This document shows positions 1 to 6,551 of a stretch of 33,819 bases of DNA, one piece after another. Numbering within the stretch: position 1 is the stretch's first letter; the number at the start of each line of letters is the position of its first letter. The DNA comes from Oscillospiraceae bacterium (lineage in GTDB: Bacteria > Bacillota > Clostridia > Oscillospirales > CAG-382), in NCBI GenBank assembly GCA_015063885.1, contig SVTH01000017.1:1-33819 (forward strand), in the 5' to 3' direction. Made by a program: the position numbers and the translations under genes. A model generated the notes under the pieces. It did not search any database. It saw nothing but the letters and a program-made list of their open reading frames with translations, and had not been told where the DNA came from.

Positions 1-200
<200 letters not shown>

Positions 201-391
201 TTGTTATTAATACGTCCCCTTCCGAGGACGCCTTAATCCTGTTTTGCTCTGCTTACTTTAAGTTAAAAGAAATCAACGAGTTCCATATATATCTTGTGAT
301 ACATACGTGTACAATTCTTTTCTTTGTACTCTTTGTTGTTCAGTTTTCAATGTCCGTTCCTCGCTATTCCCCGCTCGGGGACAGCTTGAGT

Positions 392-420
392 AGTTTACCA
401 CAAGTTTTCTCATTTGTCAA
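392..420 (-). promoter_or_regulatory. rrn promoter P2 (proximal)
   Basis: On the minus strand there is a consensus -35 TTGACA (420-415), a 17-nt spacer and -10 TAAACT (397-392). It points into the 16S gene, about 190 nt upstream of the mature 5' end. The intervening 201-385 stretch is AT-rich leader RNA with no gene. Confidence 0.8.
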
Positions 421-494
421 GTCTTTTTTGAAACTTTTTCAAATTTATTTTTTCTCGCGGTTGCGCTTGGGTTTTCCCCCGGCGCGTGAGGTCT

Positions 495-523
495 ATTTTA
501 GCACCGAAAAGCCATTTTGTCAA
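495..523 (-). promoter_or_regulatory. rrn promoter P1 (distal)
   Basis: On the minus strand there is -35 TTGACA (523-518), a 17-nt spacer and -10 TAAAAT (500-495), 103 nt upstream of the proximal promoter. Tandem promoters are usual for rRNA operons, so together the two explain the otherwise gene-free 201-628 region. Confidence 0.78.
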
Positions 524-628
524 GCCCTATTTTTCAACACATTTCAACAATTCGAAAAGCCTGTTTTTGTGCAAGTTGTATAATGCTTTTTCAAAACGTC
601 CAAACTATAGCTGAAAGGAGTGTTTTCA

Positions 629-1108
629 TTGACTGCGATCCTGTTCCGCACGGGGATCTCCTACCTATTATTACTTTGCATCGTCCGTCTGATGGGGAAA
701 CGGCAGATCGGAGAATTGCAGATGACGGAGTTCATTTCCGCCATGCTGTTGTCCCAAGCCGCCGTTTTCCCCATGACGGATCCCGACATTCCCCTCCTGT
801 TCGGCATCCTGCCCCTGGTGTGCATCGGCTCCTTGGAGGTGATCCTCGCCATGCTTTGCGCCAAAAGCACTGCCTTCCGCCATTTTCTGGAAGGGAAGCC
901 CATCACCCTGGTGGAGAACGGCGCCTACCTGGACGACAACCTCACCCGCACACGGATCTCCAGAGAGGAGGTCCTCTCCCAGATCCGCAACAACGGGTAT
1001 ACGGGGCTGGAGGAGGTGGACAAGGTGATTCTGGAGCCCACGGGGAACATGAGCGTCCTCCCTGCCGACGGGAGCAATACCACCGCACAGACGGGAGGCG
1101 CGCCGTGA
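629..1108 (+). CDS. DUF421 (YetF-like) membrane protein
   Basis: This 159-residue protein starts with hydrophobic membrane segments and has the family's hallmark stretch RLMGKRQIGELQ followed by TEFISAMLLSQAA. The C-terminal soluble part (GKPITLVENG, then RISREEVLSQIR) is the DUF421 cytoplasmic domain. It is shorter than Bacillus YetF (about 230 residues), lacking the distal part. TTG at 629 is preferred as the start because AAAGGAG at 614-620 sits 8 nt upstream; a GTG at 620 would overlap that site. A TATAAT at 579-584 could be its -10, but no good -35 is visible. The following DUF4363 gene overlaps it by 4 nt, a pairing common in Clostridia. The exact function is unknown; the family has been linked to sporulation and membrane stress. 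Confidence 0.85.
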   Translation: MTAILFRTGISYLLLLCIVRLMGKRQIGELQMTEFISAMLLSQAAVFPMTDPDIPLLFGILPLVCIGSLEVILAMLCAKSTAFRHFLEGKPITLVENGAYLDDNLTRTRISREEVLSQIRNNGYTGLEEVDKVILEPTGNMSVLPADGSNTTAQTGGAP

Positions 1109-1440
1109 AGAACGTGCTGATTGCCATCGTCCTTCTTAGCTTGACGGCAGGGCTTACGTTGCTCAACGCCCTTTGGGTGGATGCGAAGATGGCAAGCCTG
1201 CTGGCCCTGGCAACGGAGGACCGCCCAAAGGAGGCCCTGGAGGAATTCCTGGCGGCGGAGCCCTTTCTCGCCCTCACCGTCCACGAGGCGGATTTGAAGA
1301 ACACGGAGATCGCCCTGCGGGAGATGCTGGTTTGGCAAACGTCCCACCCTGAGGAATACGCCGCCGCACGGGAACGGTTCTGCTCGCTGCTTTTCGAGAT
1401 CCGTTCCAAAGAAAAATTTTCCTTTTCCAACCTGTTTTGA
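1105..1440 (+). CDS. DUF4363-like membrane-anchored protein
   Basis: This is a 111-residue protein with one N-terminal membrane segment (VLIAIVLLSLTAGLTLL) and a mostly helical, acidic and basic extracytoplasmic part. The GTG start at 1105 overlaps the stop of the DUF421 gene (GTGA) and has GGGAGG 6 nt upstream, so translational coupling is likely. Size, topology and position directly after DUF421 match DUF4363, which is usually encoded there in Clostridia. The assignment rests on synteny and shape rather than on catalytic residues, and no enzymatic role is visible. The stop codon is followed at once by the TTGACA of the next promoter. Confidence 0.7.
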   Translation: MKNVLIAIVLLSLTAGLTLLNALWVDAKMASLLALATEDRPKEALEEFLAAEPFLALTVHEADLKNTEIALREMLVWQTSHPEEYAAARERFCSLLFEIRSKEKFSFSNLF

Positions 1441-1469
1441 TTGACATTCTTCCTCTTCGGGTATATAAT
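1441..1469 (+). promoter_or_regulatory. Perfect-consensus sigma-A promoter upstream of rpe
   Basis: TTGACA (1441-1446), a 17-nt spacer and TATAAT (1464-1469) match the housekeeping consensus at all twelve positions. The predicted start of transcription is near 1476, about 120 nt before the rpe start codon, leaving a long leader. Confidence 0.88.
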
Positions 1470-1475
1470 ATATCT

Positions 1476-1550
1476 GCAACGACAAACAAGGCGGTGTTTC
1501 GTGAGATCCTGCGCGGTTTCGACGTCCTTCCGCCCCGTTTCCTGTCGTGA
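1476..1550 (+). ncRNA. Candidate structured leader or small RNA upstream of rpe
   Basis: Directly after the predicted transcription start, ACGACA (1479-1484) can pair with TGTCGT (1543-1548), and GGCGG (1490-1494) with CCGCC (1530-1534). This closes a stem of about 70 nt with an asymmetric internal loop. I recognise no known riboswitch, 6S or SRP RNA signature. There is no U-tract right after the stem, so it is probably read through into rpe. Confidence 0.35.
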
Positions 1551-1595
1551 AAAATCGCTACATTATATTATAAGCATACCGAAAGGGTTTTGTTC

Positions 1596-2270
1596 ATGAA
1601 AAACAACGTGATCCTGGCGCCCTCTTTACTGGCGGCAGATTTCTCCAAGGTGGGAGAACAGCTGCAGCAGATCAAGGACGGCGGCGCAGAGTATATCCAT
1701 CTGGACGTGATGGACGGGCTGTTCGTGCCCAACATCTCCTTCGGCACTCCCGTGATCAAGTCTTTGCGGAAGAGCACCGACCTATTTTTTGACGTGCATT
1801 TGATGATCGACCGTCCCGAACGGTATATTTCCGACTACGTAGGGGCGGGCGCACAGCTTATCACCTTCCACTACGAGGCAACGGAAGATCCCCGCGCCGT
1901 GCTGGAGCAGATCCGCAGTGCGGGCGTGAAGGCCGCCGTTTCCGTGAAGCCCGGCACCCCCGTAGAGGTGCTGAAGGATCTCCTTCCCCTGTGCGATATG
2001 GTTCTGGTGATGACGGTGGAGCCCGGGTTCGGCGGGCAGAAATTCATGGCGGACATGCTTCCCAAGGTGGAATGGCTGGTTCGGGAAAGAGAAGCCCGGG
2101 GCCTGGACTTTGACATTCAGGTGGACGGCGGCGTGGGCAAGGGCAACGCCGCAGACTGCGTCCGCGCAGGCGCAAACGTTCTGGTAGCCGGCAGCAGCGT
2201 TATGGGACAGCCCGATCTGAAGCTGGCGGCAGAGGAAGTGCTTGCCTGCGGGAAGTCCGCATTGGTGTAA
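1596..2270 (+). CDS. rpe: Ribulose-phosphate 3-epimerase
   Basis: This enzyme interconverts D-ribulose 5-phosphate and D-xylulose 5-phosphate in the non-oxidative pentose phosphate pathway, in the cytoplasm. The 224-residue protein is full length for the family and shows its TIM-barrel signatures: APSLLAADF at 8-16, HLDVMDG at 35-41 (metal-binding His35 and catalytic Asp37), DVHLM at 66-70 (His68), MTVEPGFGGQKF at 139-150, and QVDGG at 175-179 (Asp177). ATG at 1596 is chosen because AAAGGG lies 8 nt upstream. An in-frame TTG two codons earlier is too close to that site. It is followed after one nucleotide by the VanY-like gene. Confidence 0.97.
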   Translation: MKNNVILAPSLLAADFSKVGEQLQQIKDGGAEYIHLDVMDGLFVPNISFGTPVIKSLRKSTDLFFDVHLMIDRPERYISDYVGAGAQLITFHYEATEDPRAVLEQIRSAGVKAAVSVKPGTPVEVLKDLLPLCDMVLVMTVEPGFGGQKFMADMLPKVEWLVREREARGLDFDIQVDGGVGKGNAADCVRAGANVLVAGSSVMGQPDLKLAAEEVLACGKSALV

Positions 2271-2271
2271 C

Positions 2272-3282
2272 ATGGCGAAAAAGAAGAAAAAATCCACTTC
2301 TCCCTATCTGATCATTGCCGTAGTGCTTTCCACGGCGGCGCTGGGACTGGCGGTGGCCATTGCCGTGCTTGCCATGGCGGAGACTGCCCTGCCTCCCGCG
2401 GCGGAAAGTTCTGCTCCCGTGGTTTCGGAAGAAAGCGACTTCTCCGGGGAGAGCTCGGAGGAAGCGTCCATCCCCTCTACAGAATCCTCCCGGGAGGAAA
2501 ACAGCTCCCAAGGTGAGATCTCTCTCCCCGAGGAAAGCTCCGAGGAGCCCCGTCCCGAGCCTCAACCGGGACTGGGCGGCGAGATCCCTCAGTTCGGCTC
2601 CACCAGGGACTACGAATACGAGATCGGGCTCCGCTATTCCGTGGATCTGACCCCCTACGAGAAGTATATCGACCCGGAGGACGCCTCGGAGTACCTTCTG
2701 CTGGTCAGCCCCAAGGCGCCCTTGGGCAGAGATTTTGAGCCCGACGACCTGATCTATATCGTGGATATGCGTGCGGGGAGACCCAGCTACTACTCCTACC
2801 TGCGGGAATATGCGGAAAAAGCGCTGGAAGCCTTTTTGGACGAGGCCGCCATGTACGGCCACGGGGATATCAAGGTCTCCAACGGTTACCGCTCCTACAG
2901 CGTGCAGTCCACCCTGTTCAATAACTACCTGGCGGACGAACGGGCAAGGCATCCCGACTGGACGGAGGAGCAGATCTACAACCTGGTAGCCACCTACTCC
3001 AACCCTCCCGGCACCAGCGAGCACCAAAGCGGGCTCTGCGTGGATATGCACAACCAGATCGACACCAACAACACCTTCGATAACACCCCCGCCGCCAAAT
3101 GGCTGGAGGCCAACTGTTACCGCTTCGGCTTCGTTCTCCGCTACCCTCCGGACAAGCAGGACGTGACGGGGATCAAGTACGAATCCTGGCACTTCCGCTA
3201 CGTGGGCAGAACCGCCGCCACGGAAATGCATGAATTGGGGATGTGCCTGGAGGAATATCTGGCATACAAGGGCTTGAACTAA
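2272..3282 (+). CDS. VanY/DdcY-type D-alanyl-D-alanine carboxypeptidase, membrane-anchored
   Basis: This 336-residue protein has a short Lys-rich N-terminus, one membrane segment (about 12-35) and a Ser/Glu-rich linker (about 45-100). A peptidase M15B (VanY) domain fills the C-terminal half. The zinc ligands appear as SEHQSGLCVD (His251, Asp258) and His307 in ESWH, with Glu304 as the likely general base; NGYRSY at 204-209 is another family signature. It should trim the terminal D-Ala from peptidoglycan stem peptides outside the membrane. ATG 2272 begins one base after the rpe stop and lacks a strong ribosome site, suggesting coupling to rpe. No vanS/R/H/A/X genes are nearby, so I read it as cell-wall maintenance rather than vancomycin resistance. 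Confidence 0.9.
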   Translation: MAKKKKKSTSPYLIIAVVLSTAALGLAVAIAVLAMAETALPPAAESSAPVVSEESDFSGESSEEASIPSTESSREENSSQGEISLPEESSEEPRPEPQPGLGGEIPQFGSTRDYEYEIGLRYSVDLTPYEKYIDPEDASEYLLLVSPKAPLGRDFEPDDLIYIVDMRAGRPSYYSYLREYAEKALEAFLDEAAMYGHGDIKVSNGYRSYSVQSTLFNNYLADERARHPDWTEEQIYNLVATYSNPPGTSEHQSGLCVDMHNQIDTNNTFDNTPAAKWLEANCYRFGFVLRYPPDKQDVTGIKYESWHFRYVGRTAATEMHELGMCLEEYLAYKGLN

Positions 3283-3286
3283 AAAG

Positions 3287-3316
3287 CAAAAGAGACCGCA
3301 AAGGTCTCTTTTTTGT
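3287..3316. terminator. Bidirectional Rho-independent terminator
   Basis: AGAGACC (3291-3297), a 5-nt loop and GGTCTCT (3303-3309) are flanked by A-rich sequence on the left and a T-run on the right. It can end both rpe-vanY (plus) and the convergent HTH gene (minus). Confidence 0.88.
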
Positions 3317-3321
3317 TATGC

Positions 3322-4548
3322 TTATCCTCTTTGCTTGACGGTGAGCTTGGCGTCCTTGGAGAGGCGCTCCACGGACTTGCCCTTGATCCTGCCCAGGGTC
3401 ACGCTGCCGCTTCCCTGCAGATCGATCTCCGCATTCTCCACGGTGAGCCACTCTGCCGCCAGATCACCACTTCCATGGACGTTTACCTTCAGATTGTCCA
3501 CCTGTCCGCCGCTGCAGCAGACGTCCCCGCTGCCGGATATGGAGATGTTCACGTCCCCGCACAACCGCATGGGAGAAACGTCGCCGCTTCCTGCGATGCG
3601 CACGTCCAGATTGCGGGTATCCGTGCAGGCAACGTTTCCGCAACCGCTGATACGGATGGAAAGGGATTCTCTTGCATCCATCATGGCCACGTCACCGCTG
3701 CCGGAGATGCCGATCTCGCAGGTCTCGGTGTCGGCAATATTGATCACACCCGACCCACTGATGGCCAGCACCGCATGTTGGAAGGAAATGGGCGCTTTGA
3801 TCTGCCCGCATCCGCTGATGCGGAAGGTGCCCTTTTCCCCGCCACGGAAGGGGCATTTCACCAGGATCTTGCTGCCATGCTCTCCCCCGTTGTTATTGGC
3901 GGGGGATTTCGCCTCCAGGATCAGCTCTCCGTCCCGCTCCGTTACAGAAAGGCGGCTCAGGAAGCGCTTGCTTCCCTCTGCCTCCACCACGGTTTCACTC
4001 CCCTCCCAATACACCGCCTCCATATCGCAGGAAGCGGAATTGATGAAGTTCAGAGAGTGGATCCCCGCAAAGGACTTGGTGACGGTGTCCCGCTCCCAGC
4101 CTTCCTCCACGAATTCCGAGACCAGGTAGCCGATCTCCAGGATCCGCACCTCCCCGGGCCCCATGTTGACCACGCATTGCGTCTTCAGATCGGCGGTACT
4201 GCCGTCGGAGAAGGTGACCTTGGTCTCGTCCTTGGATTCCACGGACTTGTTGGAATACACCGACACCTTACCGTCGGTGGTGACAAAAGCCAGCCCTTGA
4301 TACTCCATGGGAAGCTGTGCCTTCTTCATGGGCTTGTTTTCCCCGAAAAGCTCGTCCACGGAGATCTGAAGCGCCGTGGCGATGCGGGGGATCAAGGTCA
4401 CGTCGGGGAGACCCACCCCGTTTTCCCATTTGGAGATGGCCTGGGGCGTGATCTGCAACAGACTTGCCAGTCCCTCCTGGGTCAGCCCTTTTTCTTTGCG
4501 CTTGGCGGCAATGATCCTGCCGATATTTTCTGCTTGATATCCGCTCAT
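3322..4548 (-). CDS. XRE-family HTH regulator fused to a DUF2807 beta-repeat domain
   Basis: This is a 408-residue protein. Residues about 11-65 form an XRE/Cro helix-turn-helix (KRKEKGLTQEGLASLLQ, then ITPQAISKWENG). A middle region is followed from about residue 165 by a DUF2807-like domain whose tail repeats ISGSG, ISGCG, IAGSGDV, HGSGDL and LQGSGS at roughly 17-20-residue steps, as in a right-handed beta-helix. There is no signal peptide or membrane segment, so the protein is probably cytoplasmic, although DUF2807 is usually extracytoplasmic. The start ATG at 4548 has AAAGGAA 8 nt upstream. A promoter (TTGCAA, 17 nt, TATAAT) lies at 4635-4607. It is monocistronic. The HTH assignment is sure; what the repeat domain binds is unknown. 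Confidence 0.88.
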   Translation of the reverse strand: MSGYQAENIGRIIAAKRKEKGLTQEGLASLLQITPQAISKWENGVGLPDVTLIPRIATALQISVDELFGENKPMKKAQLPMEYQGLAFVTTDGKVSVYSNKSVESKDETKVTFSDGSTADLKTQCVVNMGPGEVRILEIGYLVSEFVEEGWERDTVTKSFAGIHSLNFINSASCDMEAVYWEGSETVVEAEGSKRFLSRLSVTERDGELILEAKSPANNNGGEHGSKILVKCPFRGGEKGTFRISGCGQIKAPISFQHAVLAISGSGVINIADTETCEIGISGSGDVAMMDARESLSIRISGCGNVACTDTRNLDVRIAGSGDVSPMRLCGDVNISISGSGDVCCSGGQVDNLKVNVHGSGDLAAEWLTVENAEIDLQGSGSVTLGRIKGKSVERLSKDAKLTVKQRG

Positions 4549-4606
4549 GTTTAAGTTCCTTTCTGTTGTTTGGAAACTTACGGCCGTTATCGTTCCTGAT
4601 GATGCT

Positions 4607-4635
4607 ATTATATCACAGCTGTTTTTGTTTTGCAA
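4607..4635 (-). promoter_or_regulatory. Promoter of the HTH-DUF2807 gene
   Basis: On the minus strand: TTGCAA (4635-4630), a 17-nt spacer and TATAAT (4612-4607), about 60 nt upstream of the start codon. Confidence 0.75.
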
Positions 4636-4717
4636 TAACCGCTTGGTTGGTGTTTTGGCAGGGTCGTTCCTGCTTTTTGCCGAAAAGCGGGAACTCAACG
4701 GGGCTCTTCGCAACTTT

Positions 4718-4796
4718 CCGTTGTGCAACGGGGCGTTGTGTCACCACGGGAACGAATCTTGCATACTCTACCTTTGAAGGGAGGGGAAAGCCTCCC
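4718..4796. other. Inverted repeats between the HTH gene and the 29-residue peptide gene
   Basis: Two dyads stand in this intergenic stretch: CCGTTG/CAACGG around a 2-nt centre (4718-4731), and GGGAGG/CCTCCC with a 6-nt loop (4779-4784 and 4791-4796). The 9-mer CAACGGGGC also occurs twice nearby. They could be operator sites for the neighbouring regulator or leader structure for the small gene; the sequence does not decide. Confidence 0.35.
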
Positions 4797-4825
4797 TAAC
4801 CGCGTAAGAAAGGAAAGGGTTCTTT

Positions 4826-4915
4826 ATGGCATGCTTTGATTCCTTGTTCGGCGGCAACAACTGCTGCTGGATCATCATTCTGATCGCAATCGTGATCCTG
4901 TGCTGCTGCGGCTAA
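4826..4915 (+). CDS. 29-residue Cys-rich hydrophobic membrane peptide
   Basis: ATG 4826 is preceded by AAAGGAAAGG about 7 nt upstream. It opens a 29-residue frame: MACFDSLFGGNN, CCW, an Ile/Leu/Val-only segment of about ten residues, then CCCG. One transmembrane helix flanked by cysteine pairs or triplets is evident. Its own Rho-independent terminator follows at once, so it appears to be a dedicated one-gene transcript. The shape recalls the tiny hydrophobic peptides of spore-formers (YjcZ-like), but I cannot show homology. No sigma-A promoter stands out; CATACTCTA at 4762-4770 weakly resembles a sporulation sigma-K -10 element. Confidence 0.72.
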   Translation: MACFDSLFGGNNCCWIIILIAIVILCCCG

Positions 4916-4922
4916 GAATTAC

Positions 4923-4973
4923 AAAAAAACGGTACAAAGCGCCTGCTGATTTAGCGGGCGCACCGTTTTTTTC
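4923..4973 (+). terminator. Terminator of the 29-residue peptide gene
   Basis: ACGGT...ACCGT encloses an inner stem GCGCC/GGCGC plus GCT/AGC, followed by a run of seven T. It begins right after the small gene. Confidence 0.85.
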
Positions 4974-5026
4974 GGAGAAAATTGGGCATACTAACCACGT
5001 AACAATCCCAAGCAAAGGAGTCGCCC

Positions 5027-5119
5027 ATGAAGGAAAAGATCCGTTTTCTGCTGGTCCCCACCGCCGTGATGTCCGTCACGTTGGGAGTCTACCGCCTGGC
5101 GGCGTGGCTGTTCTTCTGA
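5027..5119 (+). CDS. 30-residue single-pass membrane peptide
   Basis: ATG 5027 has a strong AAAGGAG 6 nt upstream (5014-5020). The 30-residue product has a positively charged start (MKEKIR) and one membrane-spanning segment (FLLVPTAVMSVTLGVY), and ends in RLAAWLFF. The stop codon lies in the loop of a terminator hairpin, which argues for a real compact gene. No family recognised. It follows another tiny membrane-peptide gene, but a terminator separates them. Confidence 0.6.
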   Translation: MKEKIRFLLVPTAVMSVTLGVYRLAAWLFF

Positions 5120-5138
5120 AAGGAAGAACGGCTTTTTC
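5110..5138 (+). terminator. Terminator overlapping the end of the 30-residue peptide gene
   Basis: GTTCTTC (5110-5116) and GAAGAAC (5123-5129) enclose a 6-nt loop containing the TGA stop; GGCTTTTT follows. Confidence 0.7.
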
Positions 5139-5147
5139 ATTTTCCTC

Positions 5148-5176
5148 TTGCATTTTCTCCGCCAATCCTTTATAAT
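5148..5176 (+). promoter_or_regulatory. Promoter of the DUF6062 gene
   Basis: TTGCAT (5148-5153), a 17-nt spacer and TATAAT (5171-5176), 35 nt upstream of the start codon. Confidence 0.8.
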
Positions 5177-5210
5177 AAGGAAGAAAAGACGGAATACGAG
5201 AGGTGCGCCC

Positions 5211-5906
5211 ATGAAAGAACATATCTATACCATTGAGATCAACGAAGCCTTTGACAAAAAGAACGGTACCTGCCCCTTCTGCATGATCTTTGCCAAGCTG
5301 GAGGACACGGAGCTGGATCTGATCCTGGGCGCTTCCATGATGGAGCCGGAGATCCGCCAGATCACCAACAAGAAGGGCTTCTGCGGACGGCATTATCAGA
5401 AGATGTTCCCCCGGAAAAACCGTTTGGGTATGGCCCTCACCCTGGAGAGTCATCTGGACGAATTGAAGAAGGATATCAAGCCCGGCGGATTCCTGGCAAA
5501 GGATCCCGCGGACAAGAGCCTGAAGCGGGTGGAGGAGCTGGAGCAGACCTGCTACGTTTGCGACCGCATTGAAGAGAAGTTCCGCCGCGTGATGGTGAAC
5601 ACCGCCGATCTCCACGAGGAGACCTCGGAGTTCCGCAGAAAGTTCAACGAGCAGACCATGTTCTGCCTGCCCCATTACAAGATGCTGCTGCGTACCGCCA
5701 TCAAATGCCTGGATAAAAAGGCCTATGCCGCCATTGCGGAGGATGCGGTGAAGATCGAAAACGCCTACCTGGAGAAGCTGAAGGACGACGTCTCCTGGTT
5801 CTGCAAGAAGTTCGATTACAACTACGAAAACGAGCCCTGGTACGATTCCAAGGATGCTGTGGAGCGTGCCATCCGTTTCCTTTCCGGAAACGTGGAATTG
5901 AAGTAA
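5211..5906 (+). CDS. DUF6062 family protein with paired Cys/His motifs
   Basis: This soluble 231-residue protein has no signal peptide. It carries two similar halves: CPFC followed by FCGRHY near the start, then CYVC followed by FCLPHY, so each half has a CxxC pair and a CxxH pair. This spacing suggests metal binding (inference). The opening MKEHIYTIEINEAFD and overall pattern match the DUF6062 family of Clostridia, whose function is unknown. ATG 5211 follows GAGAGGTG; upstream in-frame codons lie over the promoter and are rejected. It has its own promoter and terminator, so it is monocistronic. Confidence 0.85.
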   Translation: MKEHIYTIEINEAFDKKNGTCPFCMIFAKLEDTELDLILGASMMEPEIRQITNKKGFCGRHYQKMFPRKNRLGMALTLESHLDELKKDIKPGGFLAKDPADKSLKRVEELEQTCYVCDRIEEKFRRVMVNTADLHEETSEFRRKFNEQTMFCLPHYKMLLRTAIKCLDKKAYAAIAEDAVKIENAYLEKLKDDVSWFCKKFDYNYENEPWYDSKDAVERAIRFLSGNVELK

Positions 5907-5913
5907 AGATCCC

Positions 5914-5945
5914 AAGCGGTGCCCTTTCGGGTGCCGCTTTTTGTA
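5914..5945 (+). terminator. Terminator of the DUF6062 gene
   Basis: AAGCGG and CCC pair with GGG and CCGCTT around a TTTC loop with a small internal loop; a T-run follows. Confidence 0.8.
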
Positions 5946-5956
5946 TCGGACGGAGC

Positions 5957-6254
5957 TGACGCTACGCTTATCGACCGGTTCATAGCCGCCAACAATTCGA
6001 GCCCAAAGTTCCAAAATGGCAAAGCCATTTTGTATAGCGGCTAAGCTGTGGTTTGCTTATTGATCGGTTCATAGCCGCCAACAATTTGAGCCCATAGTTC
6101 CAAAATGGCGCAGCCATTTTGCATAGGGCGTAACCGACGCTACGCTTATCGATATGGTTGTTCGCCCCCAAGCTTAGCACCCAAGGTTCCAAAATGGCGC
6201 AGCCATTTTGCATAGGGCGCAACCGACGCTACGCTTATCGGTATGGCGGTACGC
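5957..6254. repeat. 89-bp tandem palindromic repeat, about 3.3 copies
   Basis: Units start near 5957, 6046, 6135 and, partially, 6224. The shared core CCAAAATGGC sits at 6011, 6100 and 6189, exactly 89 bp apart. Each full unit carries the dyad CAAAATGGC-NNN-GCCATTTTG, and most carry GACGCTACGCTTATCG at their start. The period is not a multiple of three, and copies are read in different frames, so the open frame on the minus strand is not a real gene. The layout resembles REP/BIME-type intergenic palindromes. Confidence 0.85.
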
Positions 6255-6297
6255 CCGTTTGACATAATTCGAAAAATAATTTGTTTGCAACCGGAAG

Positions 6298-6412
6298 TTT
6301 TCCACATTATCCACCGAGTTATCCACCGAAAACAAGTGTTTTTTTCGGTTTTCCACCGCCAAAAGCTTGAAAACCGGAAAAGTTTTCCACATTGTCCACC
6401 AAGTTATCCACA
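6298..6412 (+). promoter_or_regulatory. Cluster of seven DnaA-box-like 9-mers
   Basis: Same-orientation 9-mers resembling TTATNCACA: TTTTCCACA 6298, TTATCCACC 6307, TTATCCACC 6319, TTTTCCACC 6349, TTTTCCACA 6383, TTGTCCACC 6392 and the consensus TTATCCACA 6404. The first three and last three have identical spacing (9 and 12 nt), forming an imperfect direct repeat 85 bp apart (about 6297-6327 and 6382-6412). Just left is an AT-rich stretch (6262-6286). The usual origin genes (dnaA, dnaN, rpmH, parAB) are absent and flanking genes converge, so a DnaA-binding or titration site is more likely than oriC. Confidence 0.6.
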
Positions 6413-6511
6413 TGACGGTCGGATTATGTCACCCAAATTATGGGCTGCGAACGGGGGAAATACCGCCCAAAAAGCGTCTTTTTTGTGCCCATCCCTTTCC
6501 TGCGGCACAGC

Positions 6512-6544
6512 GAAAAAGAACCCCACCGCCGCGAGGCGATGGGG
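6512..6544 (-). terminator. Terminator of the dCMP deaminase-to-tsaD operon
   Basis: On the minus strand CCCCATCGCC, loop TCGC and GGCGGTGGGG are followed by TTCTTTTT, just after the tsaD stop. Confidence 0.88.
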
Positions 6545-6551
6545 CGCAAGA

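Noticed and set aside
2272..3282. Vancomycin resistance gene vanY
   Set aside because: The domain is VanY-like, but no vanRSHAX genes accompany it; such carboxypeptidases are ordinary cell-wall enzymes in Firmicutes.
6298..6412. Chromosomal origin of replication
   Set aside because: DnaA-like boxes are present, but no dnaA, dnaN, rpmH, gidAB or parAB genes are nearby, and flanking genes converge rather than diverge. Kept as a DnaA-binding cluster only.
5980..6413. Small minus-strand open frames with repeated Lys-Met-Ala-Ala-Pro-Phe-Trp text
   Set aside because: They are produced by the 89-bp repeat, whose period is not divisible by three, so copies are read in different frames; there is no ribosome site.
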